This document shows, one piece after another, positions 32,742 to 41,600 of a stretch of DNA of 51,698 nucleotides (positions are counted from its first letter, which is position 1; each line of letters starts with the position of its first letter). A program made the position numbers and the translations under genes. Source of the stretch: Streptomyces sp. Ru73 (GTDB lineage: Bacteria > Actinomycetota > Actinomycetes > Streptomycetales > Streptomycetaceae); contig NZ_PQSQ01000059.1 in NCBI RefSeq assembly GCF_002920575.1, forward strand, positions 1 through 51,698, written 5' to 3'. The notes under the pieces were generated by a model, which searched no databases, was not told the origin of the DNA, and saw nothing but the letters and a program-made list of their open reading frames with translations.

Positions 32742-33950
32742 GTGAGCGGGATGGCCGGGACGGGCGGGACGCCGGGGACTCCTCGGGTGCTGCGGGCGAT
32801 GAACGACCGGGCCGCGCTGGAACTGCTCGTGTCGCAGGGCCCGTTGACGCGGACCCGGATCGGCGAGCTGACCGGACTGTCCAAGCCCACCGCCTCGCAG
32901 CTGCTGGGCCGGCTGGAGGCGGCCGGGCTGGTGCGGACGACGGGGAACGTGACCGGGCGCCCCGGCCCCAGCGCGCAGCTGTACGAGGTGAATCCGGCGG
33001 CCGCGTACGTCGCCGCGCTCTCGGTGGACCACGGCGGCGTCACCGCCGTGGTCGCAGACATCACCGGGCGGGTGATCGGGGAAGGGCGGGCCGCCGCGGA
33101 GACCGCGCAGGACGCCGCCGGAGAGGCGCGGGGCGGCGGGAGCGCGACCGCGCGGGTGGTCACGACCGCCGTGGACGGGGCGCTGGCGAAGGCCGGGCTG
33201 GGCCGCGGCGACCTGCACGGGGCCGTCATCGGTACGCCCGGCGCGCTGGACCCGCACACCGGCGAGCTGCGGTACGCGCCGCACCTGCCCGGCTGGCACT
33301 CGCGGGCGCTGCTGGGCGAGCTGGGGGACGCGCTGGGCGTGCCGGTCGTCATCGAGAACGACGTGAACCTGGCCGCGCTGGCCGAGCAGTACGAGGGGTC
33401 GGCGCAGGACCACGACGACTTCGTCCTGGTGTGGGTCGACGAGGGCGTGGGCGCGGCGATCGTCCTCGGGGGCACGCTGCTGCGCGGTGCCACCGGCGGG
33501 GCCGGGGAGATCGGGTACATGCCGCTGCCGGGCGCGCCGCTCGCGCGGGGCGGCCCGGACGCGGCGGCCGCTCCGGACGCGGGCGGCGGCTTCCAGAGCC
33601 TGGTCGGGCAGCCCGCTGTCCTCGGCATCGCCCGCGGGCTGGGGCTGGATCCGGCCGATGTCACCGAGGCGCTCGCGGACCGGCGCGTCGTGGACGAGGT
33701 GGCGCGCCGGCTGGCGACCGGCCTGGCGGCCGTGGTCGCGGTGGTCGATCCCGAGCTGGTGGTGCTCTCCGGCGTCGTCGCGCAGGCGGGCGGCGAGCGG
33801 CTGCGGGTCCGGGTCGAGGAGGAGCTGACCGGGCTGGCGCTCCCCCGTCCGCAGCTGCGGATCAGTGACATCGAGGGCGACCCGATCCTGACGGGCGCGC
33901 TGCGGACGGCCCTCGTGCAGGCGCGGGACGCCGTCTTCGACACGGCCTGA
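32742..33950 (+). CDS. ROK-family transcriptional regulator lacking the zinc-site cysteines
   Basis: 402 residues. An N-terminal winged helix (ALELLVSQGPLTRTRIGELTGLSKPTASQLLGRLEAAGLV) is followed by a ROK sugar-kinase-like domain (IGTPGALDP, IENDVNLAALAEQ, GVGAAIVLGGTLLRGATGGAGEIGYMPL). The family's CGCGxxGC zinc cluster is missing; that place holds an Ala/Gly/Pro stretch. Start GTG 32742 was taken; ATG 32751 is nearly as good. It heads a cluster with CUT1 importer, GH4 glycosidase and sugar kinase genes in the same direction, so it very likely senses the imported sugar or its phosphate. Confidence 0.88.
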   Translation: MSGMAGTGGTPGTPRVLRAMNDRAALELLVSQGPLTRTRIGELTGLSKPTASQLLGRLEAAGLVRTTGNVTGRPGPSAQLYEVNPAAAYVAALSVDHGGVTAVVADITGRVIGEGRAAAETAQDAAGEARGGGSATARVVTTAVDGALAKAGLGRGDLHGAVIGTPGALDPHTGELRYAPHLPGWHSRALLGELGDALGVPVVIENDVNLAALAEQYEGSAQDHDDFVLVWVDEGVGAAIVLGGTLLRGATGGAGEIGYMPLPGAPLARGGPDAAAAPDAGGGFQSLVGQPAVLGIARGLGLDPADVTEALADRRVVDEVARRLATGLAAVVAVVDPELVVLSGVVAQAGGERLRVRVEEELTGLALPRPQLRISDIEGDPILTGALRTALVQARDAVFDTA

Positions 33951-34025
33951 CCCGGCGCCGCAGGCGGTATCCCCGTACGTCCTCCCCTCGGTCTCCCCTC
34001 GGTCCCCTCTCGGGAAGGGTCTGTC

Positions 34026-35375
34026 ATGCACTCACCAAAACGCTCGCCCCGCCGGGCCCTGCGCGGCGCCGCGGCCGCCGCCGCCCTGCTGCTGGCCGCC
34101 GGCTGCGCCAATCCGGGCGTCGGCAGCGACCGGGACGATCCGGCCAAGCCGGTCACGCTGAAGTTCTGGCACGGCTGGTCGGCGCCGGGCGAAGTGAAGG
34201 CGATCGACGCGTCGCTCCGCCGCTTCGAGGAACTGCACCCCAACATCCACGTCGTGGCGACCGGGAACGTCTCCGACGAGACGACCAACCAGGCGCTCCG
34301 GGCGGGCGGTTCGGACGCGCCGGACGTGGTCTCGTCCTTCACCACCAACAACGTCGGTCAGTACTGCGATTCGGGGATGTGGGCGGACCTCGACCCGTTC
34401 ATGGCCCGCAGCCACCTGCAGAAGACGAAGGTCTTCCCCAAGACGCTGCTGGAGTACAGCAGTTACGAGGGAAAGCAGTGCGCGCTGCCGCTGCTCGCCG
34501 ACGCGTACGGGATGTACTACAACAAGGACGCGTTCGCCGAGGCCGGCATCGCGCGGCCGCCGCGCACCATGTCGGAGCTGGTGCGGGACGCGAAGAAGCT
34601 GACGAAGCGGACCCGGAACGGCGGGTACGAGCGGGTCGGGTTCATGCCCAACTTCCGCATGTACCAGAACAGTCCGGACCGGCTGCTCGCCCAGTGGGGC
34701 CCGACGTACTTCGACGGCAGGGGGAACTCCCGGCTCGCGGCGGAGAAGGCGATGCCGGAGTTCTTCCGGACCACGGACGCGCTGATGAAGGCCCAGGGCG
34801 GGTATGCGGACCTGGAGAAGTTCCGTACGACGTTCGGCGACGAGATGTCGTCGCAGAACGCCTTCCTCACCGGCAAGCTCGCCATGCACATGGACGGTGA
34901 GTGGCGGGGCCTGATGCTGGACGAGGCGAAGGCCAAGTTCCGGTGGGGCACGGCGCCGCTCCCGGTCCCGGACGACCGGCCGGAGACGTACGGGCGCGGC
35001 TACCTGACCGGCACGGTGGTGGGCATCGCGCACAGCAGCCGGCACCAGAACGCGGCCTGGGAGCTGGTGAGGTTCCTGACGGCGGACACAAAACAGGTGG
35101 TGCGGTTCGCCAACGCCATCCACAACGTGCCGTCGACGAAAGCGGCGCTGAAATCCCCCGACCTGGACGCGGACCGTTCGTTCCGCACGTTCCTCGACAT
35201 CGCGCGGAACCCCTACAGCACGGCGCTGCCGCCCTCGACCAACGGCGGGCAGTACGTGGTCTCGCTGCGGGACTTCGCCTACGACGTGGAGGCGGGGAAG
35301 GTGCCCGACCTCCATACCGGGCTGCGCGACCTCGATGCCCGGATCGACGCCGACACCCTCCAGTCCAAGAGCTGA
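34026..35375 (+). CDS. sugar ABC transporter solute-binding lipoprotein (CUT1)
   Basis: 449 residues. The lipobox LAAGC gives C27 as the lipidated residue after a signal peptide. The body is a type 1 extracellular solute-binding domain (VTLKFWHGWSAPGEVKAIDASLRRFEELHPNI, YGMYYNKDAFAEAGI, MHMDGEW). It captures a sugar outside the membrane and delivers it to the two permeases encoded next. The ATG at 34026 has GGGAAGGG 7 bases upstream. No ATPase gene follows; in Streptomyces such importers share the MsiK ATPase encoded elsewhere. The substrate is probably an oligosaccharide or beta-glucoside-like sugar, judging from the GH4 gene. Confidence 0.93.
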   Translation: MHSPKRSPRRALRGAAAAAALLLAAGCANPGVGSDRDDPAKPVTLKFWHGWSAPGEVKAIDASLRRFEELHPNIHVVATGNVSDETTNQALRAGGSDAPDVVSSFTTNNVGQYCDSGMWADLDPFMARSHLQKTKVFPKTLLEYSSYEGKQCALPLLADAYGMYYNKDAFAEAGIARPPRTMSELVRDAKKLTKRTRNGGYERVGFMPNFRMYQNSPDRLLAQWGPTYFDGRGNSRLAAEKAMPEFFRTTDALMKAQGGYADLEKFRTTFGDEMSSQNAFLTGKLAMHMDGEWRGLMLDEAKAKFRWGTAPLPVPDDRPETYGRGYLTGTVVGIAHSSRHQNAAWELVRFLTADTKQVVRFANAIHNVPSTKAALKSPDLDADRSFRTFLDIARNPYSTALPPSTNGGQYVVSLRDFAYDVEAGKVPDLHTGLRDLDARIDADTLQSKS

Positions 35376-35385
35376 GGACGCTGCC

Positions 35386-36339
35386 ATGGCCCTCTCCGTC
35401 GCGCCCGCACTCCGGCGCAAGCACCGCCGTACCCGGCTCCGTACGCTCGGCTTCCTCTCGCCGTGGCTGGTCGGCTTCTCGGTCTTCTTCGCGTATCCGC
35501 TGCTCGCGACCGTCTACTTCTCCTTCATGCACTACAACCAGATCAAGGAGCCCACGTTCGTCGGGCTGCGGAACTGGACGTACGTGCTGACGCAGATGCC
35601 GCTCTTCGGGCCCGCGCTGTGGAACACCCTCTGGCTCGTCGTCGTGATGGTCGCGCTGCGGGTGGTCTTCGGCCTCGGCATCGGCCTGCTGGTCACGAAG
35701 ATCAAGACCGGCGTCGGGCTGTTCCGTACGGCGTTCTACGTGCCGTACCTGGCCCCGCCGGTCGCCGCGACCGTCGCCTTCGTCTTCCTCCTCAGCCCCG
35801 GCAGCGGCCCCGTGAACGAGGTCCTGTCGGCGCTCGGCATCGACTCGCCGCCGACCTGGTTCAACGATCCGGCGTGGGCCAAGCCGTCGCTGGTGATGCT
35901 GTCCCTGTGGGGCATCGGTGACCTGATGGTCATCTTCATGGCCGCGCTGCTGGACGTGCCGAAGGAGCAGTACGAGGCGGCGGAGCTGGACGGGGCCGGC
36001 GCCTGGGCGCGGTTCCGGTACGTCACCTGGCCGTCGATCACCCCGATCGTGATGTTCGCGGTGGTGACCGGTGTCGTACAGACGATGCAGTACTACACAC
36101 AGGCGCTGGTCGCCGGGAAGCTCGCCTCCGGCGTCTCCGTCGGCCCCGGCACCGTCATCCAGCCCGGCTACCCGGACCACGCCACGCTCACGGTGCCGCA
36201 GCTCGTGTACTCGCTGGGCTTCCAGAACTTCAACACCGGCGCCGCGTGCGTGCTCTCGCTCGTGCTCTTCGCGATCGCGATGGCCGTCACCACGCTGCTG
36301 ATGCGCAAGCGCGCCGGCCTGCTCTCGGCGGAGGACTGA
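35386..36339 (+). CDS. sugar ABC transporter permease, MalF type
   Basis: 317 residues with six predicted helices and the EAA loop EQYEAAELDGAGAWARFRYVTWPSITP that docks the ATPase. CUT1 family inner-membrane subunit. Start ATG 35386 (MALSVAPALRRK) has GAGG 8 bases upstream; the frame is open back to 35335 inside the previous gene but the shorter start fits the family. It lies 10 bases after the binding-protein gene. Confidence 0.93.
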   Translation: MALSVAPALRRKHRRTRLRTLGFLSPWLVGFSVFFAYPLLATVYFSFMHYNQIKEPTFVGLRNWTYVLTQMPLFGPALWNTLWLVVVMVALRVVFGLGIGLLVTKIKTGVGLFRTAFYVPYLAPPVAATVAFVFLLSPGSGPVNEVLSALGIDSPPTWFNDPAWAKPSLVMLSLWGIGDLMVIFMAALLDVPKEQYEAAELDGAGAWARFRYVTWPSITPIVMFAVVTGVVQTMQYYTQALVAGKLASGVSVGPGTVIQPGYPDHATLTVPQLVYSLGFQNFNTGAACVLSLVLFAIAMAVTTLLMRKRAGLLSAED

Positions 36340-36342
36340 CCG

Positions 36343-37242
36343 ATGACCACTACTGTGCTGAGAGCGGCGGACGTCCGTACCGGGAGCAGCGGCGGGCCGG
36401 CCGTACGGGCGGTGCGCCGCAAGCGGGTGCTGCACTGGATCGCGGTGCACTCCCTCGCGGTCGCCGCCGCGCTCTTCTTCGTCCTCCCCTTCGTCTTCGT
36501 CTTCCTGACGTCGGTGATGAGCGACGGGCAGGCGATGAGCGGGGAGCTGTGGCCGCACGCCTGGCACTGGGAGAACTACGCGCAGGTGTTCCGCACGCCG
36601 GGCTTCCTCGACTGGTGGCGCAACTCGCTGATGTACGCGGTGCTGGGCACGGCCCTCACGGTGTGCTCCTCCGTGCCGGTCGCCTACGCGCTGGCCAAGT
36701 TCCGCTTCCGCGGGCGGCGCACCGCGATGCTGCTGGTGATCTCCACGATGATGCTGCCGCCGCAGGTCGTCGTGGTGCCGATGTACCTGGTGTGGGCCCA
36801 GCAGTTCCACCTGTCGGGCTCGCTGTGGCCACTGATCATCCCGATGGCGTTCGGGGACGCGTACTCCATCTTCCTGCTGCGGCAGTTCCTGCTGACGATT
36901 CCGAAGGAGTACCTGGAGTCGGCGCGCGTGGACGGCTGCGGGGAACTGCGGACGCTGCTGCGGATCGTGGTGCCGATGGCGAAGCCCGGTATTGCGGCCG
37001 TCGCCCTCTTCCAGTTCTTCTACTGCTGGAACGACTACTTCGGGCCGCAGATCTACGCCGCGCAGAACCCGGGCGCCTGGACGCTGTCGTACGGCCTGGA
37101 GACGTTCAAGAGCGCCCACATGGTCAACTGGAACCTCACCATGGCGGCCACGCTGCTGGTCATGGCTCCGGTGATCGTCGTTTTCTTCTTCGCACAGAAG
37201 GCCTTCGTGGAAGGCGTCACTCTCACAGGAGTCAAGGGCTGA
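36343..37242 (+). CDS. sugar ABC transporter permease, MalG type
   Basis: 299 residues, about six helices, with the EAA loop KEYLESARVDGCGELRTLLRIVVPMAKPG. Partner of the preceding permease. ATG 36343 follows the previous stop by 3 bases, so the genes are translationally linked. The C-terminus (FFAQKAFVEGVTLTGVKG) is the family-typical end. Confidence 0.93.
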   Translation: MTTTVLRAADVRTGSSGGPAVRAVRRKRVLHWIAVHSLAVAAALFFVLPFVFVFLTSVMSDGQAMSGELWPHAWHWENYAQVFRTPGFLDWWRNSLMYAVLGTALTVCSSVPVAYALAKFRFRGRRTAMLLVISTMMLPPQVVVVPMYLVWAQQFHLSGSLWPLIIPMAFGDAYSIFLLRQFLLTIPKEYLESARVDGCGELRTLLRIVVPMAKPGIAAVALFQFFYCWNDYFGPQIYAAQNPGAWTLSYGLETFKSAHMVNWNLTMAATLLVMAPVIVVFFFAQKAFVEGVTLTGVKG

Positions 37243-37249
37243 TGCACGG

Positions 37250-38503
37250 ATGAAGCTTGCAGTGGTCGGCGGGGGATCGACCTACACCCCCGAACTCATC
37301 GACGGCTTCGCACGGTTGCGGGACGTACTGCCGGTGGACGAGCTGGTGCTGGTCGACCCGGCGGCCGACCGGCTGGAGCTGGTGGGCGGGCTGGCCCGGC
37401 GGATCTTCGCCCGGCAGGGCCACCCGGGCCGGATCACCTGGACGGCGGACCTGGACGCCGGGGTGGACGGTGCCGACGCCGTCCTGCTCCAGCTGCGGGT
37501 CGGCGGGCAGGCGGCACGCAACCAGGACGAGACCTGGCCGCTGGAGTGCGGCTGCGTGGGCCAGGAGACGACGGGCGCGGGCGGGCTCGCCAAGGCGCTG
37601 CGCACCGTACCGGTGGTACTGGACATCGCCGAGCGGGTGCGCCGCCGCAACCCGGACGCCTGGATCGTGGACTTCACCAACCCGGTCGGCATCGTGACGC
37701 GCGCGCTGCTGACCGCCGGGCACCGGGCCGTCGGGCTGTGCAACGTGGCGATCGGGTTCCAGCGGAAGTTCGCCCGGCTGCTGGACGTGGCACCGGAGGA
37801 CGTCCAGCTCGAACACGTCGGCCTGAACCACCTGACCTGGGAGCGCGCCGTCCGGGTCGGCGGCGAGGACGTGCTGCCGAAGCTGATCGCCGAGCACGGC
37901 GACGCGATCGCCGCCGACCTGCACATGCCGCGCACGCTGGTCGAACGGCTGGGCCTGGTCCCCTCGTACTACCTGCGCTACTACTACCAGCACGACGAGG
38001 TCGTGCGGGAGCTGCGCACCAAGCCCTCGCGGGCCGCCGAGGTCGCGGCGATGGAGAAGGAACTGCTGCGGATGTACGGCGATCCGGCGCTGGACGAGAA
38101 GCCGGAGCTGCTGGGCAAGCGGGGCGGCGCCTTCTACTCGGAGGCGGCGGTCGCGCTCACCTCCTCCCTGCTGAACGACACGGGCGACGTACAGGTGGTG
38201 AACGCGCTGAACAACGGCACGCTGCCGTTCCTGCCGGACGACGCGGTGATCGAGGTGCCGGCCACGGTGGGCGCCCACGGCGCGACGCCGGTGCCCGTGC
38301 GCCCGCTGGAGCCGCTGTACGCGGGGCTCGTCGCGAACGTCACGGCGTACGAGCACCTGGCGCTGGAGGCGGCGCTGAAGGGCGGCCGGGACCGGGTCTT
38401 CGACGCGCTGCTCGCCCACCCCCTGATCGGCCAGATCGCGTACGCGGAGCGGCTGACCGACGAGCTGCTCGCGCACAACCGGGAGCACCTGGCGTGGGCC
38501 TGA
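37250..38503 (+). CDS. GH4 family glycosidase, 6-phospho-beta-glucosidase type
   Basis: 417 residues. GH4 enzymes use NAD and a divalent metal. Visible: dinucleotide-binding VVGGGSTYTPELIDG at the N-terminus, CGCVGQETTGAGG, VDFTNPVGIVT, metal-site LCNVAIGF and GLNHLTW, and catalytic-region tyrosines in YYLRYYYQ. The family cleaves phosphorylated glycosides, so the kinase encoded downstream may supply the phosphorylated substrate after non-PTS import. ATG 37250 starts 7 bases after the permease stop. Substrate assignment to 6-phospho-beta-glucosides is by family resemblance only. Confidence 0.88.
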   Translation: MKLAVVGGGSTYTPELIDGFARLRDVLPVDELVLVDPAADRLELVGGLARRIFARQGHPGRITWTADLDAGVDGADAVLLQLRVGGQAARNQDETWPLECGCVGQETTGAGGLAKALRTVPVVLDIAERVRRRNPDAWIVDFTNPVGIVTRALLTAGHRAVGLCNVAIGFQRKFARLLDVAPEDVQLEHVGLNHLTWERAVRVGGEDVLPKLIAEHGDAIAADLHMPRTLVERLGLVPSYYLRYYYQHDEVVRELRTKPSRAAEVAAMEKELLRMYGDPALDEKPELLGKRGGAFYSEAAVALTSSLLNDTGDVQVVNALNNGTLPFLPDDAVIEVPATVGAHGATPVPVRPLEPLYAGLVANVTAYEHLALEAALKGGRDRVFDALLAHPLIGQIAYAERLTDELLAHNREHLAWA

Positions 38504-39492
38504 GCGGGAACGGCGGGCCCGCCGTCCTGGCCGTCGACGCCGGGAACAGCAAGACCGACGTGGCGGTGGTCGGCGCGGACGGCAGCGTGCTGGGTGCCGT
38601 ACGCGGCGGCGGGTTCCGGCCCCCGGCGGTGGGCGCCGCGCGGGCGGTGGCGGGGCTCGCCGCGCTGGTCGACGAGGCGCTGGCGCGCGCGGGCACCGGC
38701 CGGGTCGCGCACCTGTCCGCCTGCCTGGCCAACGCCGACCTGCCGGTGGAGGAGGAGCGGCTGACCGAGCTGCTGACGGCGCGCGGCTGGGCGGACACGG
38801 TGACCGTCGCCAACGACACCTTCGCGCTGCTGCGGGCCGGGCTGCCGGACGGCGGCCCGCACACCGGCGTCGCGGTGGTCTGCGGCGCCGGCATCAACTG
38901 CTCGGGCCTCGGACCCGGCGGCCGTACCGCCCGCTTCCCGGCCATCGGGCGGATCTCCGGGGACTGGGGCGGCGGCGGGCACCTCGCGGAGGAGGCGCTG
39001 TGGTGGGCGGCCCGCGCCGACGACGGCCGGGGCGCCCCCAGCGCCCTCGCGGACCGGCTGCCGGCGCACTTCGGGCTGCCGGCGATGCCGGCGCTCATCG
39101 AGGCGCTGCACCTGGGCGGGATACCGGCCGGGCGCCGTCACGAACTGGTGCCGGTGCTGTTCGCGGTGGCCGCGGAGGGGGACGAGGTGGCGCGGGCGAT
39201 CGTGGCGCGGCAGGCCGAGGAGGTCGTCCTCATGGCCGCCGTCGCGCTGCGCCGCCTGGGCCTGCTGGACGAGCCGGTGCCGGTGGTGCTGGGCGGCGGG
39301 GTGCTGGCCGCGCGCCATCCGGTGCTGCACGACGCGGTGGTCGCGCTGCTCGCCGAGCGCGCCCCGAAGGCGGTGCCGCGGGTGGTCACCGCTCCCCCGG
39401 TGCTGGGCGCCGCCCTGCTGGCCCTGGACACCACGGGCGCTCCGGCGGCCGCGTACGCCCGGCTGCGCGCCCACTACGCCGGGACGCCGTAG
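38494..39492 (+). CDS. BadF/BadG-type ASKHA sugar kinase (N-acetylglucosamine kinase-like)
   Basis: 332 residues. Phosphate-binding motifs of the actin/hexokinase fold are visible: VLAVDAGNSKTDVAVV (phosphate 1), ANDTFALLRAG, VVCGAGINCSG (phosphate 2) and VVLGGGVLAARHP (adenosine). The family includes N-acetylglucosamine and related amino-sugar kinases. The start is GTG 38494, overlapping the GH4 gene by 10 bases, with GGGAG 8 bases upstream. Last gene of the ROK-ABC-GH4 cluster; the proposed job is phosphorylation of the imported sugar or of a hydrolysis product. Confidence 0.87.
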   Translation: MGLSGNGGPAVLAVDAGNSKTDVAVVGADGSVLGAVRGGGFRPPAVGAARAVAGLAALVDEALARAGTGRVAHLSACLANADLPVEEERLTELLTARGWADTVTVANDTFALLRAGLPDGGPHTGVAVVCGAGINCSGLGPGGRTARFPAIGRISGDWGGGGHLAEEALWWAARADDGRGAPSALADRLPAHFGLPAMPALIEALHLGGIPAGRRHELVPVLFAVAAEGDEVARAIVARQAEEVVLMAAVALRRLGLLDEPVPVVLGGGVLAARHPVLHDAVVALLAERAPKAVPRVVTAPPVLGAALLALDTTGAPAAAYARLRAHYAGTP

Positions 39493-39535
39493 CCGGTACG
39501 GGCGCGGCCCGCGGGCGGCACGTCCGGCGCGGCGG

Positions 39536-40789
39536 TCACGCCCGCTCGTCGGGGGCGGGCACGTACCGGACCAGGACCGCGCGGGCCACGTCCGCGGGCG
39601 GGCGTCCCTGGGACTCCGCCATGGCCCGCAGCAGCGCGGCAGCGTCCTGCGTCGAGAGGTGCCGCACCGCGGCCAGGACGCCGATGGCGGTGTTGATGTC
39701 GTCGGCGTCCGCCGTGGCCCGCAGCCGCTCGGCGATCTCGGTGTCCAGGTCGGCGAGGAGCACCACGGCGGCGATCTCCGCGAACGTCTCCGCGTCGGCC
39801 GGCGGGCCGGCGGCGGCGGTGCCCTCACCCGTGCGGTAGAGGGTGAGGGTGCCGAGCGTGGCGGAGGCGGTGCGCAGCGGGTACGCGAAGACCGCCGTGA
39901 TCCCGGCGCGGCACGCGGTGTCGGTGAACAGGGGCCACGGGGCGCCGTTTTCGGACACTTCCGGCACCAGGACGGGCCGGCCCGTGTCGAACGCGGTGCG
40001 GGACGGGCCCTCGCCGGTGACCCACTGCGCCTCCTCGGCGCGCTGCGCCACGGGCGAGCTGACGGCGAGCTGGTACTGCCAGCTGCCCGGGCCGTGCAGC
40101 GTGACCGCTGCGGCGTCGACCGTGGGCAGCTCCCGCACCGCGGCGGCGCACACGGCCTCGGCGCAGCCCCCGAAGGTGCCCCGGCGGGCGGTGTGGACGA
40201 TCCGGTGCCACAGCGCGTCCCGGCGGGCGAGCCCGTCCCGCGGCGGGGCGGGCGAGGGGCGACCGGCCGCGGCGGCGCGCTCGTGGCGCGCCATGGCCAG
40301 CATGGCGCGGCGCAGCACCGCCGCCGGCTGCCGCACGCCGTCGCGCGGGTCGGCCCCGTCGGCCCCGCGGAGGGCGTCGTACGCCGCCGTGATGTCCTCG
40401 ACGTGGTGCAGCGCGCCGACGACGAGCCCGTCGCCCGCGGTCAGCGGGGAGTTGACCGGGGCCCACGTCTTGTAGCGGAACGCGCCGGGCCGGCCGGTGT
40501 CGGGGATGTCGTAGCGCTGTACGCCCATCTCGTCCGGCGTGCTGCGCCGCAGCACCCGCTCCAGCGAGGCCCCGAGGTTGCGCACGCCGTCGGCGGTGGC
40601 GTCCGCCGGGTTGTCCGGGAAGGCGTCGAACATGAACGAGCCCAGCAGCTCCTCGCGCGACCGCCCGGTGGCGCGCAGGTACGCGGGGTTGACGCCACGG
40701 ATGTGCAGGTCCGTGTCGAGCAGGACGTACGGGGCCGCTGTCGCTTCGAAGAGCTGACTTTCCGCCATGGCCCGCAGCGCCTCGTGCAC
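39536..40789 (-). CDS. PAS-GAF-ANTAR signalling protein
   Basis: 417 residues. The PAS domain (about 12-140: LFEATAAPYVLLDTDLHIRGVNPAYLRATGRSREELLG) is followed by a linker and a GAF domain (about 200-335, with GEGPSRTAFDTGRPVLVPE). The C-terminal ANTAR-like helices (about 345-405: DINTAIGVLAAVRHLSTQDAAALLRAMAESQG) are expected to bind dual-hairpin RNA targets and prevent termination. Start GTG 40789 has GAGGTG 8 bases upstream. PAS and GAF would sense a small ligand, light or redox signal and gate ANTAR activity. The gene converges on the sugar kinase gene. Confidence 0.85.
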   Translation of the reverse strand: MHEALRAMAESQLFEATAAPYVLLDTDLHIRGVNPAYLRATGRSREELLGSFMFDAFPDNPADATADGVRNLGASLERVLRRSTPDEMGVQRYDIPDTGRPGAFRYKTWAPVNSPLTAGDGLVVGALHHVEDITAAYDALRGADGADPRDGVRQPAAVLRRAMLAMARHERAAAAGRPSPAPPRDGLARRDALWHRIVHTARRGTFGGCAEAVCAAAVRELPTVDAAAVTLHGPGSWQYQLAVSSPVAQRAEEAQWVTGEGPSRTAFDTGRPVLVPEVSENGAPWPLFTDTACRAGITAVFAYPLRTASATLGTLTLYRTGEGTAAAGPPADAETFAEIAAVVLLADLDTEIAERLRATADADDINTAIGVLAAVRHLSTQDAAALLRAMAESQGRPPADVARAVLVRYVPAPDERA

Positions 40790-40877
40790 GGGATTTCACC
40801 TCGTTCGGTAGCCGACGGTCGCGGGGAGGCGCTCCCCAGGCTAGGACACATGTCCGGGGACCGGTCGGGCGAACGGG

Positions 40878-41564
40878 TCAGTCGTCCAGCGGCAGCGCCA
40901 GGTCCCGTACGTGCCCGGCGAGCAGCTTCACCGCCGCGTCCACCGCGGCGTGCTGATCCCGGTCCCGGATCGCCTCCACCAGGACGTGGTGCGGGTCGGT
41001 GGGGGCCGCGGTCGCGGTGTCCAGGCAGGCGGCGCGGCGCAGCTCGGCGCGGAGTGCCGCGCTCAGCGAGCGGTAGATGTCGGCCAGTACGGGATTGGCG
41101 CTCGCCTCGGCGACCAGGACGTGGAAGTCGGCGTCGGCGGCGGTGAACGCCTCGTCGTCGTGGGCCGCGAGCGCCGCCCGGCGCCGGGCCAGCGCGGTCT
41201 CGATCGCGGTGAGCTGGGCGTCCGTGCGGTGCCGTGCCGCCTGCCGGGCCGCGATCACGTCCAGGCCCTGGCGGACCTGGGTGACATGGGTCAGCTCGGC
41301 GCGCTCCAGGCGGCGGCGGAGCGCCACCGCGCTGTCGTCGTCGGAGACGACGAACGTGCCGTCGCCCTGCCGGGTCTCCAGCAGCCCCGCGTGCACCAGG
41401 GCGCGGATCGCCTCCCGTACCGAGGCCCGGCTCACCTGGAGCGTCTCGGACAGGGCGCTCTCCGGCGGGATGCGGCTGCCCACGGGCCAGACGCCCTTGA
41501 GGATCTGTTCCCTGATCTCGTCGGTCGCGGTCTCCACCAGCGACACCCTGCGCACCGTCCGCAC
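40878..41564 (-). CDS. GntR-family regulator, FadR/FCD subfamily
   Basis: 228 residues. The N-terminal winged HTH (IPPESALSETLQVSRASVREAIRALVHAGLLETRQGDGTFV) and an all-helical FCD ligand-binding domain (about 95-220, with DADFHVLVAEASANP as part of the metal-binding set) are clear. Start GTG 41564 follows GGAG by 7 bases. A perfect 12-bp palindrome lies 25 bases upstream and may be its own operator. It is divergent from the GlnX-like gene. FCD regulators usually respond to organic acids or sugar acids; no obvious target pathway gene lies next to it. Confidence 0.9.
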   Translation of the reverse strand: MRTVRRVSLVETATDEIREQILKGVWPVGSRIPPESALSETLQVSRASVREAIRALVHAGLLETRQGDGTFVVSDDDSAVALRRRLERAELTHVTQVRQGLDVIAARQAARHRTDAQLTAIETALARRRAALAAHDDEAFTAADADFHVLVAEASANPVLADIYRSLSAALRAELRRAACLDTATAAPTDPHHVLVEAIRDRDQHAAVDAAVKLLAGHVRDLALPLDD

Positions 41565-41588
41565 CGCACCGCTCCATTTCCCAGGTCA

Positions 41589-41600
41589 CCTGACGTCAGG
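41589..41600. promoter_or_regulatory. perfect palindrome upstream of the GntR gene
   Basis: CCTGACGTCAGG at 41589-41600, 25-36 bases upstream of the GntR start. Its size and place suit an autoregulatory operator for a dimeric FadR-type repressor. Confidence 0.5.

Noticed and set aside
31397..34351. 984-codon minus-strand open frame across the MscS and ROK genes
   Set aside because: Shadow frame of well-supported plus-strand genes, with no recognisable domain.
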